Counted from the first letter of the stretch, positions 24,160 through 31,800 are shown. The stretch: 40,569 nt of DNA from Gemmatimonadota bacterium (GCA_039715185.1 JBDLIA010000024.1:1-40569), one strand, 5' to 3'. Numbers and translations: made by a program. The notes: a model not told the origin generated them from the letters alone.

Positions 24160-26184
24160 TCAGGAGGGGCGATCCACGGAGGGCACCGCGCGGCTCATCT
24201 CCTCCTCCACCGAGGCGGCGTCCCGCATGGAGGACATGTCCAGTTCGAAGTCGGGGCGGGCGGGCTCGACGAGCTTGGCGAGCAGCTCGCGGCGCTCGCG
24301 CGCCGACAGCCCCAACTCCTTGAGTTCGTCCACGGAGAGCGCGGCGCCGGACACCGCGCGCAAGCCGGTGTCCTCGTCCGCCTCGACGAGCCGCGCTATC
24401 GCGGCGCGCTCCATCCGACTGAGCGGCGCGGACGCCAGCCCGTAGTCGACCCAGGCCTCGTAGCTCAGGGGCGCCACGCGCTTGACCATCCCCGCAATCA
24501 CGCCGGCGAAAGCCCGGATCTCGTATTGCGCGTGCGGATCCACCCTCAACGTCAGGAAGTGCAGCAGGTTGTGCAGGTTGATCTTCCAGTACCACTGGGT
24601 ATAGGTCGACACGGGCAGGTCGATGCGGGCGATCTCCCGCGCCACGTCGTTCTCCACCAGCCAGCCGTAGGTGTCGCTCGCCTGGCGCCGGATCTCCTCC
24701 CAGCGTTGGATCGCCTCCTGTCGAAGCTCGGCCGACGCGGCGCCTTCCTGCCGGCCCTGCTTGTTGTCGGGGCTCTGTAGCGAGAAGTGCTCCGGTTCGG
24801 GAGTGTAGAACAGCAGCGGGAGCAGCGAATAGCGGGCGCTATACTCGTTGATGCTGTTGTGGGTGACGATCCCGTTCGCGACGAAGTTGTGGTGGGGGCC
24901 GGTCACCTCCAGGTCGAACGTCTCCTTCACTCCCACGAATTCGAATGAACGGATCCGGACCACGCGGGGCACCGTCAGGCGATTCCAGGCGATCCGTGGG
25001 CGCGGCTGATATTCCGCCTTCACCGGAGGACCGCCGAGCGCCTTCACGTGATCCAACTCCCGGCCGGCGATGTCGCGGTGACACGGGCCGCAGAGGGTCG
25101 TGAGATTCGACTCGTCGCGCGCCAGATCGACATCGGCCCAAACCGGAACGACGTGGTGGCAGTGCAGTTCCGGATGGTGCTGGCCACAGAGCTGGCACGT
25201 CCATCCGTGACGCCGGTGCACGGATGCGGCGCGCTGAGTGGTCCACCGGCCTATCGACTGCCGGCCATCCGCTGTGCCGCCCCGCCAGAAGTTGCCGCCG
25301 CCGCGACCGGGCTGCTGCAGCGCGTGCCGCGCAATCCACTTCCGGATTGTGTGATAGGAGCACGAGCACTGCTCCGCGAGACTGGCGATTGAGCGTTCGC
25401 GCTCGACGTACTCACGACGTAGCCACTCCGGGTCCCGGTACAACGCCGGCACCAACGTCTGCGTGCCGTTGACGTGAACCAGGTGCTCCCCGTCCGTCCA
25501 CACCGCCTTGCCGCCATGCTCGTGCAGGCCGGTGGCTTCGCGAAGGGTCTTCCAGCCATCGGCGAACATGAAGCGATGGTCGGCCGTAGCCTCGATCGCT
25601 TTGCCGTCCTCGAGGAGCATGCGGAACACCGGCTTAGAGCCGTTTCGGAAGACGTCCGCAACCCTGGTGTGACCGAGCTTGCCGCTGGACTCGTTCAGAT
25701 TCCGGGCCCGCATACCCCGCACCCGGCTACGCTTGAAGTACGGATCCCGCTGTTTGTCGGGCCGCGTTCGGTTCCTCGTCGGCTGGAACTTCGCCCACAG
25801 CTCCTCGAGCGTCAGCTTGTAGAGCTGATGGCCCCGCCTACCGATGCCACCCGGAAGATCGAACCAGACCTCGGTGTCTCCGGCGAGGCAGGCGGTCCGG
25901 TGCCGCACCCATTGGCGCGCCACGAACATCGGCATGGAGCAGTGGAACTTGAACTCCACCATCTCGCTGGGCGTGGTATGCAGGTGCCGCCGCAGGTAGC
26001 GGACCAGCCCCCGCGTCTGGCTGCGCGCGCGGGTGCCGTACCCGTAGCTGACCCGCGCGGCCTGCTCGACGCTGTCGTCCCCGCCCATGTAGTCGACGAG
26101 GGACACGAATCCGTGGTCCAGGACCGGGAAGTAGCCGCCCAGGATCTCCTCGGCGGCGGGGTTGGTCGGGCGGCGCGTGTCCAT
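24160..26184 (-). CDS. thyX: FAD-dependent thymidylate synthase ThyX, interrupted by an intein
   Basis: Makes dTMP from dUMP using methylenetetrahydrofolate, FAD and NADPH. The gene encodes 674 residues; without the 345-residue intein, 329 remain, about 80-100 more than most ThyX proteins because of a long C-terminal tail after GVIAGMVKRVAPLSYEAWVDYG. The ThyX signature RHRxxSxxxxSxR is split: RHRTA (94-98) is followed by the intein, and S444-INEYSARYS continues. Splicing gives RHRTASINEYSARYS. The flanks (TPSEMVEFKFHCSMPMFVARQ, NLHNLLHFLTLRVDPHAQYE) are canonical. I chose ATG 26184; the open frame continues to 26274 but runs into the palindromic element. A promoter with no leader is proposed at 26194-26222. 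hemY starts 1 nt downstream. Confidence 0.96.
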   Translation of the reverse strand: MDTRRPTNPAAEEILGGYFPVLDHGFVSLVDYMGGDDSVEQAARVSYGYGTRARSQTRGLVRYLRRHLHTTPSEMVEFKFHCSMPMFVARQWVRHRTACLAGDTEVWFDLPGGIGRRGHQLYKLTLEELWAKFQPTRNRTRPDKQRDPYFKRSRVRGMRARNLNESSGKLGHTRVADVFRNGSKPVFRMLLEDGKAIEATADHRFMFADGWKTLREATGLHEHGGKAVWTDGEHLVHVNGTQTLVPALYRDPEWLRREYVERERSIASLAEQCSCSYHTIRKWIARHALQQPGRGGGNFWRGGTADGRQSIGRWTTQRAASVHRRHGWTCQLCGQHHPELHCHHVVPVWADVDLARDESNLTTLCGPCHRDIAGRELDHVKALGGPPVKAEYQPRPRIAWNRLTVPRVVRIRSFEFVGVKETFDLEVTGPHHNFVANGIVTHNSINEYSARYSLLPLLFYTPEPEHFSLQSPDNKQGRQEGAASAELRQEAIQRWEEIRRQASDTYGWLVENDVAREIARIDLPVSTYTQWYWKINLHNLLHFLTLRVDPHAQYEIRAFAGVIAGMVKRVAPLSYEAWVDYGLASAPLSRMERAAIARLVEADEDTGLRAVSGAALSVDELKELGLSARERRELLAKLVEPARPDFELDMSSMRDAASVEEEMSRAVPSVDRPS
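24856..25890 (-). other. Intein with HNH endonuclease domain in ThyX
   Basis: A 345-residue intein at residues 99-443 of the precursor. It starts CLAGDTEVWFDLPGG (block A, Cys-1) and ends FVANGIVTHN with the penultimate His, followed by Ser+1. Block B is canonical: IEATADHRFM with T-A-D-H. Its endonuclease is of HNH type: CQLCGQHHPELHCHHVVP, then ESNLTTLCGPCHRDIAG with two CxxC zinc knuckles. Before it lies a helix-turn-helix-like stretch (SIASLAEQCSCSYHTIRKWI) that may help recognise DNA. All key residues are present, so splicing and possibly homing should work. It belongs to a different intein subclass from that at 17279-18328. Confidence 0.93.
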
Positions 26185-26193
26185 GAGGCGTCG

Positions 26194-26222
26194 AATAGAC
26201 GCGCGCCGCCGGTACGTGGCAA
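26194..26222 (-). promoter_or_regulatory. Promoter of thyX-hemY, probably leaderless
   Basis: On the minus strand, TTGCCA (26222-26217), a 17-nt spacer and TCTATT (26199-26194). The -10 ends 9 nt before ATG 26184. There is no Shine-Dalgarno sequence. The arrangement is the same as for blaI-like and hemE genes. Confidence 0.5.
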
Positions 26223-26242
26223 GGAGCGAGCGCCGGCTCGCT

Positions 26243-26326
26243 CTAGTGTACCGTTGCAGAAGTCCCGTAGGCATTCGGCCCGCGCTGCGCCTCAGTGCAC
26301 ACGGGACTTCCGCGCCGGCACACTAG
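26243..26326. mobile_element. MITE-like palindromic element, copy 2 (full length)
   Basis: An 84-nt element with CTAG at both ends and 26-nt imperfect terminal inverted repeats (20 of 26 matching) that share TGT-x-CCG, then GAAGTCCCGT. It is inverted relative to copy 1 at 5252-5324. Its right CTAG contains the TAG stop codon of the PDZ protein gene (26323-26325, minus strand). The left end lies 59 nt upstream of the thyX start codon and just 20 nt beyond its proposed -35 box. Transcribed, the inverted arms would form a long hairpin and could act as terminator for the PDZ gene. No open reading frame lies inside. Confidence 0.68.
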
Positions 26327-27582
26327 CTTCCCTTCTCCGTAAGCTTCAGGCGAATCCAGCTACCCGCGGACAGGATGATCAGTTCGCCTGTTTCCGCGTC
26401 GTAGGATGTGTTCGCGGGCGCGCCGCGTACCTCCACTCCCACATCGCCGATCACGCCCGTGTAGCGCAGCGGGGAGTCGGAGGTGGCCGTCGCGATCCCG
26501 GACGCGCTCCCGAGCGCGCTGTAGTAGGCCTCGGCCGCCTGGGCATAGCTGGCGCGCGCGGCCAGTTGGGCAGCGCTTTCCTGTGCCCGAACGTAGGCGT
26601 CCGCGGCGCGCGAGTACGCACGATGCGCCGCGCGCAGTGCTTCCGGACTCGGCCGAGGCGTTGGGGCGAGGCGGGCGGCGGAGTAGCTCTCGAGGGGAGC
26701 CGGGGGCGAGTCGGTGGGGGTGACCGATACGGTGCGACTCCGGCCGTCGCGTTCGAACGTTATGTCGATCGCCTTCCCGGGCTCGATGTTCGAAAAGCGC
26801 TCCCACCCCTCCGGGGCGGTGATCCTCGCACCGTCCACGGCGAGGATCCGGTCCTCCACGCGCAGTCCCGCCAACCAGGCCGGGCCGTCCCTTGAAACCA
26901 TGCTGAGGACAGGCGGCTCGGAGAACTCCCAGGTCAGGCGGGGAGGTGCATCGTCGCCATCGCCGGGCGGCTCCACCATGCGCATCGCGCACCCGCCGCA
27001 GCGAAAGCTGACGCCCAGAAAGCCACGATCCTGTCCGAGCGCCGGCGGCACCGGGGCGATCGCCGCGACGCCCACGTTGGGCAGCCTTGGCACGGGCGGA
27101 AGGGGCGGAGCGCTGGGCGCCCGTCCGGACCTCGCCCGGGGCGGCGCCGGCGGAGCGGGAGGCGTCCGCAGGCACTCCTCGTCAGCGCGGATTCGTATGT
27201 CGCGCTCTTCGCCGTCCCGACGCACTCGAAGCTCGACCCATTCGCCGGCCTTCACCGACTCGAGGCGGCGCCACGCAGCCGACGTCGTGATCAGGCTGCC
27301 GTCGATCGACACCAGCACGTCGCCCCTGGCCAGTCGCCCGGCGGCCGGCCCCTGAAGGCGCACCCTGCCGACCGCGGGCTCGGTCCGGAACTCATACCAG
27401 ACCCGTCCGTCGGCGTCGGTGCGGATGTTTCCCGAGCGAATGTGCCACGAAGCGATACCGAGTGACGGCACCTGGACGCAATCGCCTGCCCTGCCACGCG
27501 GCGCATCCTGGCCCGCGAGGTCGCTTCCGAGCGCGATCGAGAATGTCATGACGGTCAACGCCGCCGTCCGAATCGAGTTCAT
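26323..27582 (-). CDS. Secreted protein with two PDZ domains
   Basis: A 419-residue exported protein from ATG 27582, with GAGGAG 5 nt upstream and a signal peptide ending near DLAGQ (24). PDZ-like domain 1 spans about 70-132 (VGRVRLQGPAAGRLARGDVL, VSIDG) and domain 2 about 187-288 (GFLGVSF, GPAWLAGLRVEDRILAVDG). Between them is a Pro-rich linker; then an alanine-rich helical stretch (about 310-360) and a C-terminal beta-rich part. No protease domain is present, so it is a binding or sensor protein rather than a DegP-type enzyme. It follows the ECF sigma/anti-sigma genes by 45 nt and is probably in their operon, which suggests a role in sensing envelope state (inference). Its stop TAG is part of the palindromic element. 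Confidence 0.82.
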   Translation of the reverse strand: MNSIRTAALTVMTFSIALGSDLAGQDAPRGRAGDCVQVPSLGIASWHIRSGNIRTDADGRVWYEFRTEPAVGRVRLQGPAAGRLARGDVLVSIDGSLITTSAAWRRLESVKAGEWVELRVRRDGEERDIRIRADEECLRTPPAPPAPPRARSGRAPSAPPLPPVPRLPNVGVAAIAPVPPALGQDRGFLGVSFRCGGCAMRMVEPPGDGDDAPPRLTWEFSEPPVLSMVSRDGPAWLAGLRVEDRILAVDGARITAPEGWERFSNIEPGKAIDITFERDGRSRTVSVTPTDSPPAPLESYSAARLAPTPRPSPEALRAAHRAYSRAADAYVRAQESAAQLAARASYAQAAEAYYSALGSASGIATATSDSPLRYTGVIGDVGVEVRGAPANTSYDAETGELIILSAGSWIRLKLTEKGS

Positions 27583-27627
27583 ATCTGCTCCTCGCCGGCC
27601 CCGCGCCGGCCATCGGCGTTCATATGA

Positions 27628-28209
27628 TCAAAACCAAACCGTCTGCGTCGCGGGGTCGCCCCCCCCGCTAGGGCCCACCGGACTCGCCGTTAGTAGCGAC
27701 AGGACCTGGTGCGCCCTCTCGTTTTCCGGCGCGAGTCGGGTCAGCTCCACGGCGGCAGCCGTCAACGCCGCGAGTCCCGCGGCCTCGCCCTGGTCCAGCA
27801 CCGGATCACCGACGCCCGTCTGCGTCCGGTCGGCGAGCGCGGCCAGCGCCTGCACGTAGGCCGAGCCCGCCCGCTGGACCAACTCCGCGGTCGCCTCCGA
27901 GTCCGCCTCGCGAAAGGCGATGATCGCGTCGGCGGTGGAGCGCGACCCGGTGAACTGGCCGGCCGCGAACCCGGCGACGAAGAGCGCGATGGAGGCGGCC
28001 GCCGCCAGCGGCACCAGGCCGCGCGATCGCCACCGCCAACCCGTCGCTTCGAGCGGCGCGACGGCGGCTCCGCGGCCGGTCCGGCCGGGCGCTACCTCGC
28101 CCAGCAGCCCCTCCGTGTACAGCGCCTCGACCACGCGCTCCTCCAGCTCGGGCGGCGGGGTCGCCGCCGGCAGGACCTGCTCCGGTCCCGACTCAGTGTC
28201 TCGCGACAT
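27628..28209 (-). CDS. Probable anti-sigma factor, single-pass membrane protein
   Basis: A 193-residue protein from ATG 28209, with GAGGAG just upstream, overlapping the end of the ECF sigma gene by 17 nt. It has a cytoplasmic N-terminal part of about 60 residues (LEERVVEALYTEGLL), one membrane segment (GLVPLAAAASIALFVAGFAAG, about 64-85) and an Ala/Glu-rich periplasmic helix region. Topology and position are those of an anti-sigma factor, but there is no zinc-binding HxxxCxxC motif and sequence alone does not prove the role. Confidence 0.72.
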   Translation of the reverse strand: MSRDTESGPEQVLPAATPPPELEERVVEALYTEGLLGEVAPGRTGRGAAVAPLEATGWRWRSRGLVPLAAAASIALFVAGFAAGQFTGSRSTADAIIAFREADSEATAELVQRAGSAYVQALAALADRTQTGVGDPVLDQGEAAGLAALTAAAVELTRLAPENERAHQVLSLLTASPVGPSGGGDPATQTVWF

Positions 28210-28792
28210 CTTCTCTCTCCTCGGCCCCTACCGAGAGCAGCCGCCGCATCGCGCGGCGCGCTTGGTGGAGCTGACTCTTGGAGGTGCCCGGCGAAATGCC
28301 GAGCCTCTCCCCGATTTCCGCGTGGGTGTAGCCCTCCACGTCGTGCAGAAGGAGCACCGTCCGATAGCCCGCAGGCAGCTCTGCCAGCGCGCGCTCCAGA
28401 TCGACCCGGGCGTGGGTCACCGGCCCGTCCGAGGCGGTAGCCCGCGCTCCTTCCGCCAGCGCGGCCTCGAATCCGCCGCCAACTGCTTCACGCTCCTGAC
28501 GGCGCGCCCCGGAGCGCCGACGTTCGCGGGCGCAGTTGAGCACTATCGCGGTCAGCCAGGAGCCGAACGCCGCGCGCCATTCGAAGCGGTCCAGCGACCG
28601 CACGGCGCGCAGCCACGCGTCTTGCATCACGTCGTCCGCCACGTCGGTGGCGCCGTCGGCCGCCCGCAGCGCCATGGCGTACGCCCGCGGCGTGTGGCGC
28701 CGGTAGAGTGCGCGGAACGCGACCTCGTCCCCGTGTGTCAGGACTCGGTCCGCCAGCTCGCGATCGCTGAGGTCCATCGACGTGTGCCTCAT
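28193..28792 (-). CDS. ECF-family RNA polymerase sigma factor
   Basis: A complete 199-residue ECF sigma factor. Region 2 is seen in DEVAFRALYRRHTPRAYAMALRA, ATDVADDVMQDAWLRAVRSLDRFEW and FGSWLTAIVLNCARERRR; region 4 in ALAELPAGYRTVLLLHDVEGYTHAEIGERLGISPGTSKSQLHQARRAMRRLL, where the helix-turn-helix binds the -35 box. The two are joined by an about 35-residue linker. The start is ATG 28792; ATG 28777 (MDLSDRE) is also possible. It heads an operon with a probable anti-sigma factor (17-nt overlap) and the PDZ protein. A perfect palindrome lies immediately upstream (28795-28809). No copy of the 39-nt element found at 737 and 2492 occurs here. Confidence 0.95.
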   Translation of the reverse strand: MRHTSMDLSDRELADRVLTHGDEVAFRALYRRHTPRAYAMALRAADGATDVADDVMQDAWLRAVRSLDRFEWRAAFGSWLTAIVLNCARERRRSGARRQEREAVGGGFEAALAEGARATASDGPVTHARVDLERALAELPAGYRTVLLLHDVEGYTHAEIGERLGISPGTSKSQLHQARRAMRRLLSVGAEEREDVARH

Positions 28793-28794
28793 TC

Positions 28795-28809
28795 GATCAC
28801 TAGGTGATC
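28795..28809. promoter_or_regulatory. Palindrome just upstream of ECF sigma start
   Basis: GATCAC-TAG-GTGATC: 6-bp perfect arms around 3 nt, ending 2 nt before ATG 28792. It could be an operator or overlap a promoter (TAGTGA on the minus strand would be a -10, but no good -35 exists). The position would block transcription or translation initiation. Confidence 0.35.
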
Positions 28810-28862
28810 CGAGGCGGGTGAATGGTTGTGCGGGGTGTTCAGCACGGCGGCCAACCCGCGTG

Positions 28863-29885
28863 TCACAACTCCAGTTCAGTCCCTTCGCGGGCGATCTCGA
28901 AGCCCGCCTGCCGAACGGCCGCGGCCTCGGGACTCGCGGAGTCGAGCGCGGGGTTCGAGTTGTTGAGGTGCGTGAAGATCACGCGAGTATGCCGTGCGGG
29001 GACCCTCAGCCTCTCGATGGAATCCGTGATCAGGGGGTGAGGAATGTCTTCGATGCTGCGACCCGGGACCTCGTCGGCCGAGTAGAACGTGCCGTCCAGC
29101 ATGGCGGTGTCCACCTCCGCCACCACCTGAGCGATGTCCCGGTCCCAGCGGCTCCAGCGATCGATGTCGGGCAGGTAGAGCAGCGAGCCCCGGGGGCCCT
29201 CGAAGATCCACGCCACGGTGTCGCTGAATTCTTCCCGATGGGGAACCAGGATGCACCGGGCGGACAGCGAGTCGTCGACGCGGCGCACGCGTCCGGGCTC
29301 GAGCGGCTGCAGATCCAACCGACCTTCGTCGACGAGCAGGCTCCAGGGGGCGTTGGCCGCCAGGAAGTCGGCCATGCGCTGGGTGCAGTGTACCGGCGTC
29401 CGGGCGGTTGCGAGCGCCTCGCGTCCGAGGTGGGCCAGGCCCAGGTAGTGTCCCATGTGCGCGTGGGTCAGGAAGACGCCGTCGAAGGGCCGGCGCTCGC
29501 CGCCACGCGCCCGGAAGGCGGGCTCCCGATCCGCCAACAGGTCCATCTGCCGTGGCAGATCGGGGCTCGCGTCGACCAGGTAGAAGTTGGGGGACACGCC
29601 CGCTCCGCCCGGCCGGGTCACGACGCCCAGCGAAGCCACGAGGCGCGGCCGGTCGGCGTCGCGGGCCTTCTCGCACGCGGCCGAGTAGCAGCCCGCCTGC
29701 GGCATGCCGCCGTCCTGGGCGGAGCCGAGAACCAGCGCGTAGGCCCCGCCCACGATGCGCGCCGCGCGGACGGGCCGGCCGGCGCTCGCGGCGGCGGGTG
29801 ACGCGCCCAGCGACAGCGCGCCGACGGAGGCGGATGCGATCGAGAGGAAGTCGCGGCGATCGATGGTCGGTCTGCGGTTGGTCAT
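28863..29885 (-). CDS. Tat-exported PqqB-like metallo-beta-lactamase-fold hydrolase
   Basis: A 340-residue protein from ATG 29885; the open frame extends to 30047 but the twin-arginine signal (IDRRDFLSIASASVGALSL) starts here. The mature part opens YALVLGSAQDGGMPQAGC, the glycine-rich start shared with PqqB, and contains THAHMGHYLGLAHLG, the metal-binding HxHxGH variant. ILVPHREEF, LLYLPDIDRW, AMLDGTFYS and THLNNSNP continue the fold with further histidine/aspartate ligands. PqqB acts in pyrroloquinoline quinone synthesis, but no other pqq genes are here and PqqB itself is cytoplasmic, so this is more likely an exported hydrolase of unknown substrate. TATTGT lies 6 nt before the start as a possible -10. 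Confidence 0.85.
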   Translation of the reverse strand: MTNRRPTIDRRDFLSIASASVGALSLGASPAAASAGRPVRAARIVGGAYALVLGSAQDGGMPQAGCYSAACEKARDADRPRLVASLGVVTRPGGAGVSPNFYLVDASPDLPRQMDLLADREPAFRARGGERRPFDGVFLTHAHMGHYLGLAHLGREALATARTPVHCTQRMADFLAANAPWSLLVDEGRLDLQPLEPGRVRRVDDSLSARCILVPHREEFSDTVAWIFEGPRGSLLYLPDIDRWSRWDRDIAQVVAEVDTAMLDGTFYSADEVPGRSIEDIPHPLITDSIERLRVPARHTRVIFTHLNNSNPALDSASPEAAAVRQAGFEIAREGTELEL

Positions 29886-29950
29886 CGAATCACAATACGC
29901 GGTTGGCGGCGCCGGCCGTCCAGCGCCGCCGGCGGGGTCCGTATGTGACG

Positions 29951-30748
29951 TCAGATCGATCGGTCGCGCAACTCGCGGGAACGGTTGCGACTGGCCATGA
30001 CCCGCTCGCCGCTGCTCAGGTGCACCTGGAGCCGCGATCCGTCCCACGGAACGAACGCCTCAACGTGGTCCAGGTTGACCACGTGGGACCGGTGCACGCG
30101 CACGAACCGGTCGGCGTCGAGCCGGGCCAGCAGGTCGCGCAGCCGCACGTGCACCAGGTGGCGGGCGCCCTCGGCGTGGATGAGCACGTAGTCGCCGCGC
30201 GCCTCCAGACGCTCGATCCGATCGACCGCCAGAGGGGTGATGCGGCCGCGCTCGCGCACGAACAGGCGGCGCAGCGGTTCGGCGCCGAGGGCGGCGCGCG
30301 AACGCTCTGCTCCGCCCGCCCCGGACTCGTCCGCCGCGCCGGAGCCCGCGGCCCGCTCGGAGCGCTCGCGCAGGAGGGCGCTGCGCGCGCGCTCCATCGC
30401 GGAGCCGAACCGTTCGGCCCCGAACGGTTTGAGGAGGTAGTCGAGCGCTTGCAGCTCGAACGCGGTCACCGCGTAGCGGTCGTAGGCGGTGGTGAACACC
30501 ACGTGCGGGTCGTGACTGATCCTGTCGAGCACCTCCAGGCCGGTGGCGCCGGGCATGCGCACGTCCAGGAACACCAGATCGGGTCGCAGGTCGTCGATCG
30601 CGCGGACCGCGGCTGGCCCGTCCGCGGCCTCGTCGACCTCGGTGACCCAGTCCACGTCCTCCAACAGGGTCCGTAGCCGCGACCGAGCCAGCGGCTCGTC
30701 TTCCGCGATCAGCACCCGCGCGCGCAGCGGCGTCTCGGGGGCGCTCAC
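29951..30748 (-). CDS. LytTR-type response regulator
   Basis: A 265-residue transcription regulator from GTG 30748. The receiver domain has E16-D17 and phospho-acceptor D62 (LVFLDVRMPG), the conserved TTAYD and LLKPFG with the invariant lysine. A 40-residue Ala/Glu/Ser-rich linker leads to a LytTR DNA-binding domain (about 160-262: RLFVRERGRITPLAVDRIERL, GDYVLIHAEG, FVRVHRSHVVNLDHVEAF). It overlaps the histidine kinase gene by 4 nt (GTGA), so the two are a coupled pair. Targets are not deducible; LytTR binding repeats were not found by eye in this window. Confidence 0.94.
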   Translation of the reverse strand: MSAPETPLRARVLIAEDEPLARSRLRTLLEDVDWVTEVDEAADGPAAVRAIDDLRPDLVFLDVRMPGATGLEVLDRISHDPHVVFTTAYDRYAVTAFELQALDYLLKPFGAERFGSAMERARSALLRERSERAAGSGAADESGAGGAERSRAALGAEPLRRLFVRERGRITPLAVDRIERLEARGDYVLIHAEGARHLVHVRLRDLLARLDADRFVRVHRSHVVNLDHVEAFVPWDGSRLQVHLSSGERVMASRNRSRELRDRSI

Positions 30749-31800
30749 GGATCCCCGTCCTCGAGTGGCACCCGCACCACCACCTCGCAGCCTTCGCCCG
30801 GCGCGGTGAGCACCGCCACGCGCGCGGCGCCCCCGTATCTCGCGCGCAGGCGCTGACGCAGCGCGCGCAGGCCGATGCCGGGAGCGGCCTCCACCGCGCC
30901 CGGGTCCGCGCCCGGACCGTCATCGCCGACGCGCAGGTTGAGCTGTCCAGCGGTCACGCCGGCGGTGATGCGCACCACGCCTCCCTCGGGGCGCGGGTCG
31001 ATCGCGTGGCGCACGGCGTTCTCCACCAGCGGCTGCAGCGTGAACGGCGGCACGGACGCGGCGAGCGCCTTCTGTTGCAGGTCGCTCTCCACCCGTAGTC
31101 GGGCGCCGAAGCGCAGCCGCTCCAGCTCCAGGTAGTCGCGCGTGAAGGACCACTCGTCGGCGAGGGTCACCACGCCGCCCGCGTCGTCCAGCGAGTAACG
31201 CAGGAGCCCGCCGAGCCGCTCCACGGCCGTCTCCGCGCTGGCCGGGTCCTGGCGGATGAGGTGCGCCAGCGAATGCAGGCAGTTGAACAGGAAATGCGGG
31301 TTGAGTTGCGCGCGCAGCGCCTGCATGCGCGCCTCGACGGCCAACGCCTCCGCGCGCGCCGCCAGGGCCTCCTGCTCGCGCAGCCTGCGTCTATTCCGGA
31401 GCGCGTAGGACACGCCCGCGACGAGCCCGTACAGGATGAACCCCAGGAGGAACTGCCAGCCGAGGGCGTCCGCCGCCTGGATCGCGCCCCAGAAGGACGT
31501 GTCCATGCTCAGGGCTTCGATCGCGAACCCTACCAGGTTCCAGAGCGCCGAGTACGCGGCTGCCGCGGCCAGGTGCACTACGTAGAACCGCACCCGCATG
31601 TACGCGGGCCACGCGTAGCGTCCGGAGAACCACCAAACGCCGATCCCCAACAGCGCCGCGACGCCGAACTCGCTCACGGCGGACTCCACGGCGTCGGCGA
31701 AGGACGCGCGCTCCACGTAGGTCAGGATGAAAAGCGCCCAAAGCGCGGCGAAGGGCAGCCACGCCAGAGCCACGAGCAGGATCGTGCGAAGTCGTTTCAC
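30745..31800 (-). CDS. LytS/YehU-type sensor histidine kinase
   Basis: The 351-residue protein from GTG 31800 has four membrane segments (about 7-28, 43-60, 70-95, 112-134), a short coiled linker (RNRRRLREQEALAARAEALA) and a His_kinase (PF06580-like) domain with the phospho-accepting histidine in LNPHFLFNCLHSLAHLI (H169), LVENAVRHAI (N box) and DDGPG (G box). This is the partner of the LytTR regulator, which it overlaps by 4 nt. The frame is open to GTG 31896, giving 32 extra residues (Arg/Gly/Pro-rich); I prefer 31800 because the hydrophobic part begins just there, but this is uncertain. No periplasmic sensor domain is present, so the signal is probably sensed in the membrane. Confidence 0.92.
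   Translation of the reverse strand: MKRLRTILLVALAWLPFAALWALFILTYVERASFADAVESAVSEFGVAALLGIGVWWFSGRYAWPAYMRVRFYVVHLAAAAAYSALWNLVGFAIEALSMDTSFWGAIQAADALGWQFLLGFILYGLVAGVSYALRNRRRLREQEALAARAEALAVEARMQALRAQLNPHFLFNCLHSLAHLIRQDPASAETAVERLGGLLRYSLDDAGGVVTLADEWSFTRDYLELERLRFGARLRVESDLQQKALAASVPPFTLQPLVENAVRHAIDPRPEGGVVRITAGVTAGQLNLRVGDDGPGADPGAVEAAPGIGLRALRQRLRARYGGAARVAVLTAPGEGCEVVVRVPLEDGDP

Noticed and set aside
26185-26274. A longer N-terminus for ThyX starting at 26274
   Set aside because: The added 30 residues are partly encoded by the palindromic element and are Arg/Ser-rich with no ThyX similarity; ATG 26184 with a matching promoter is preferred.
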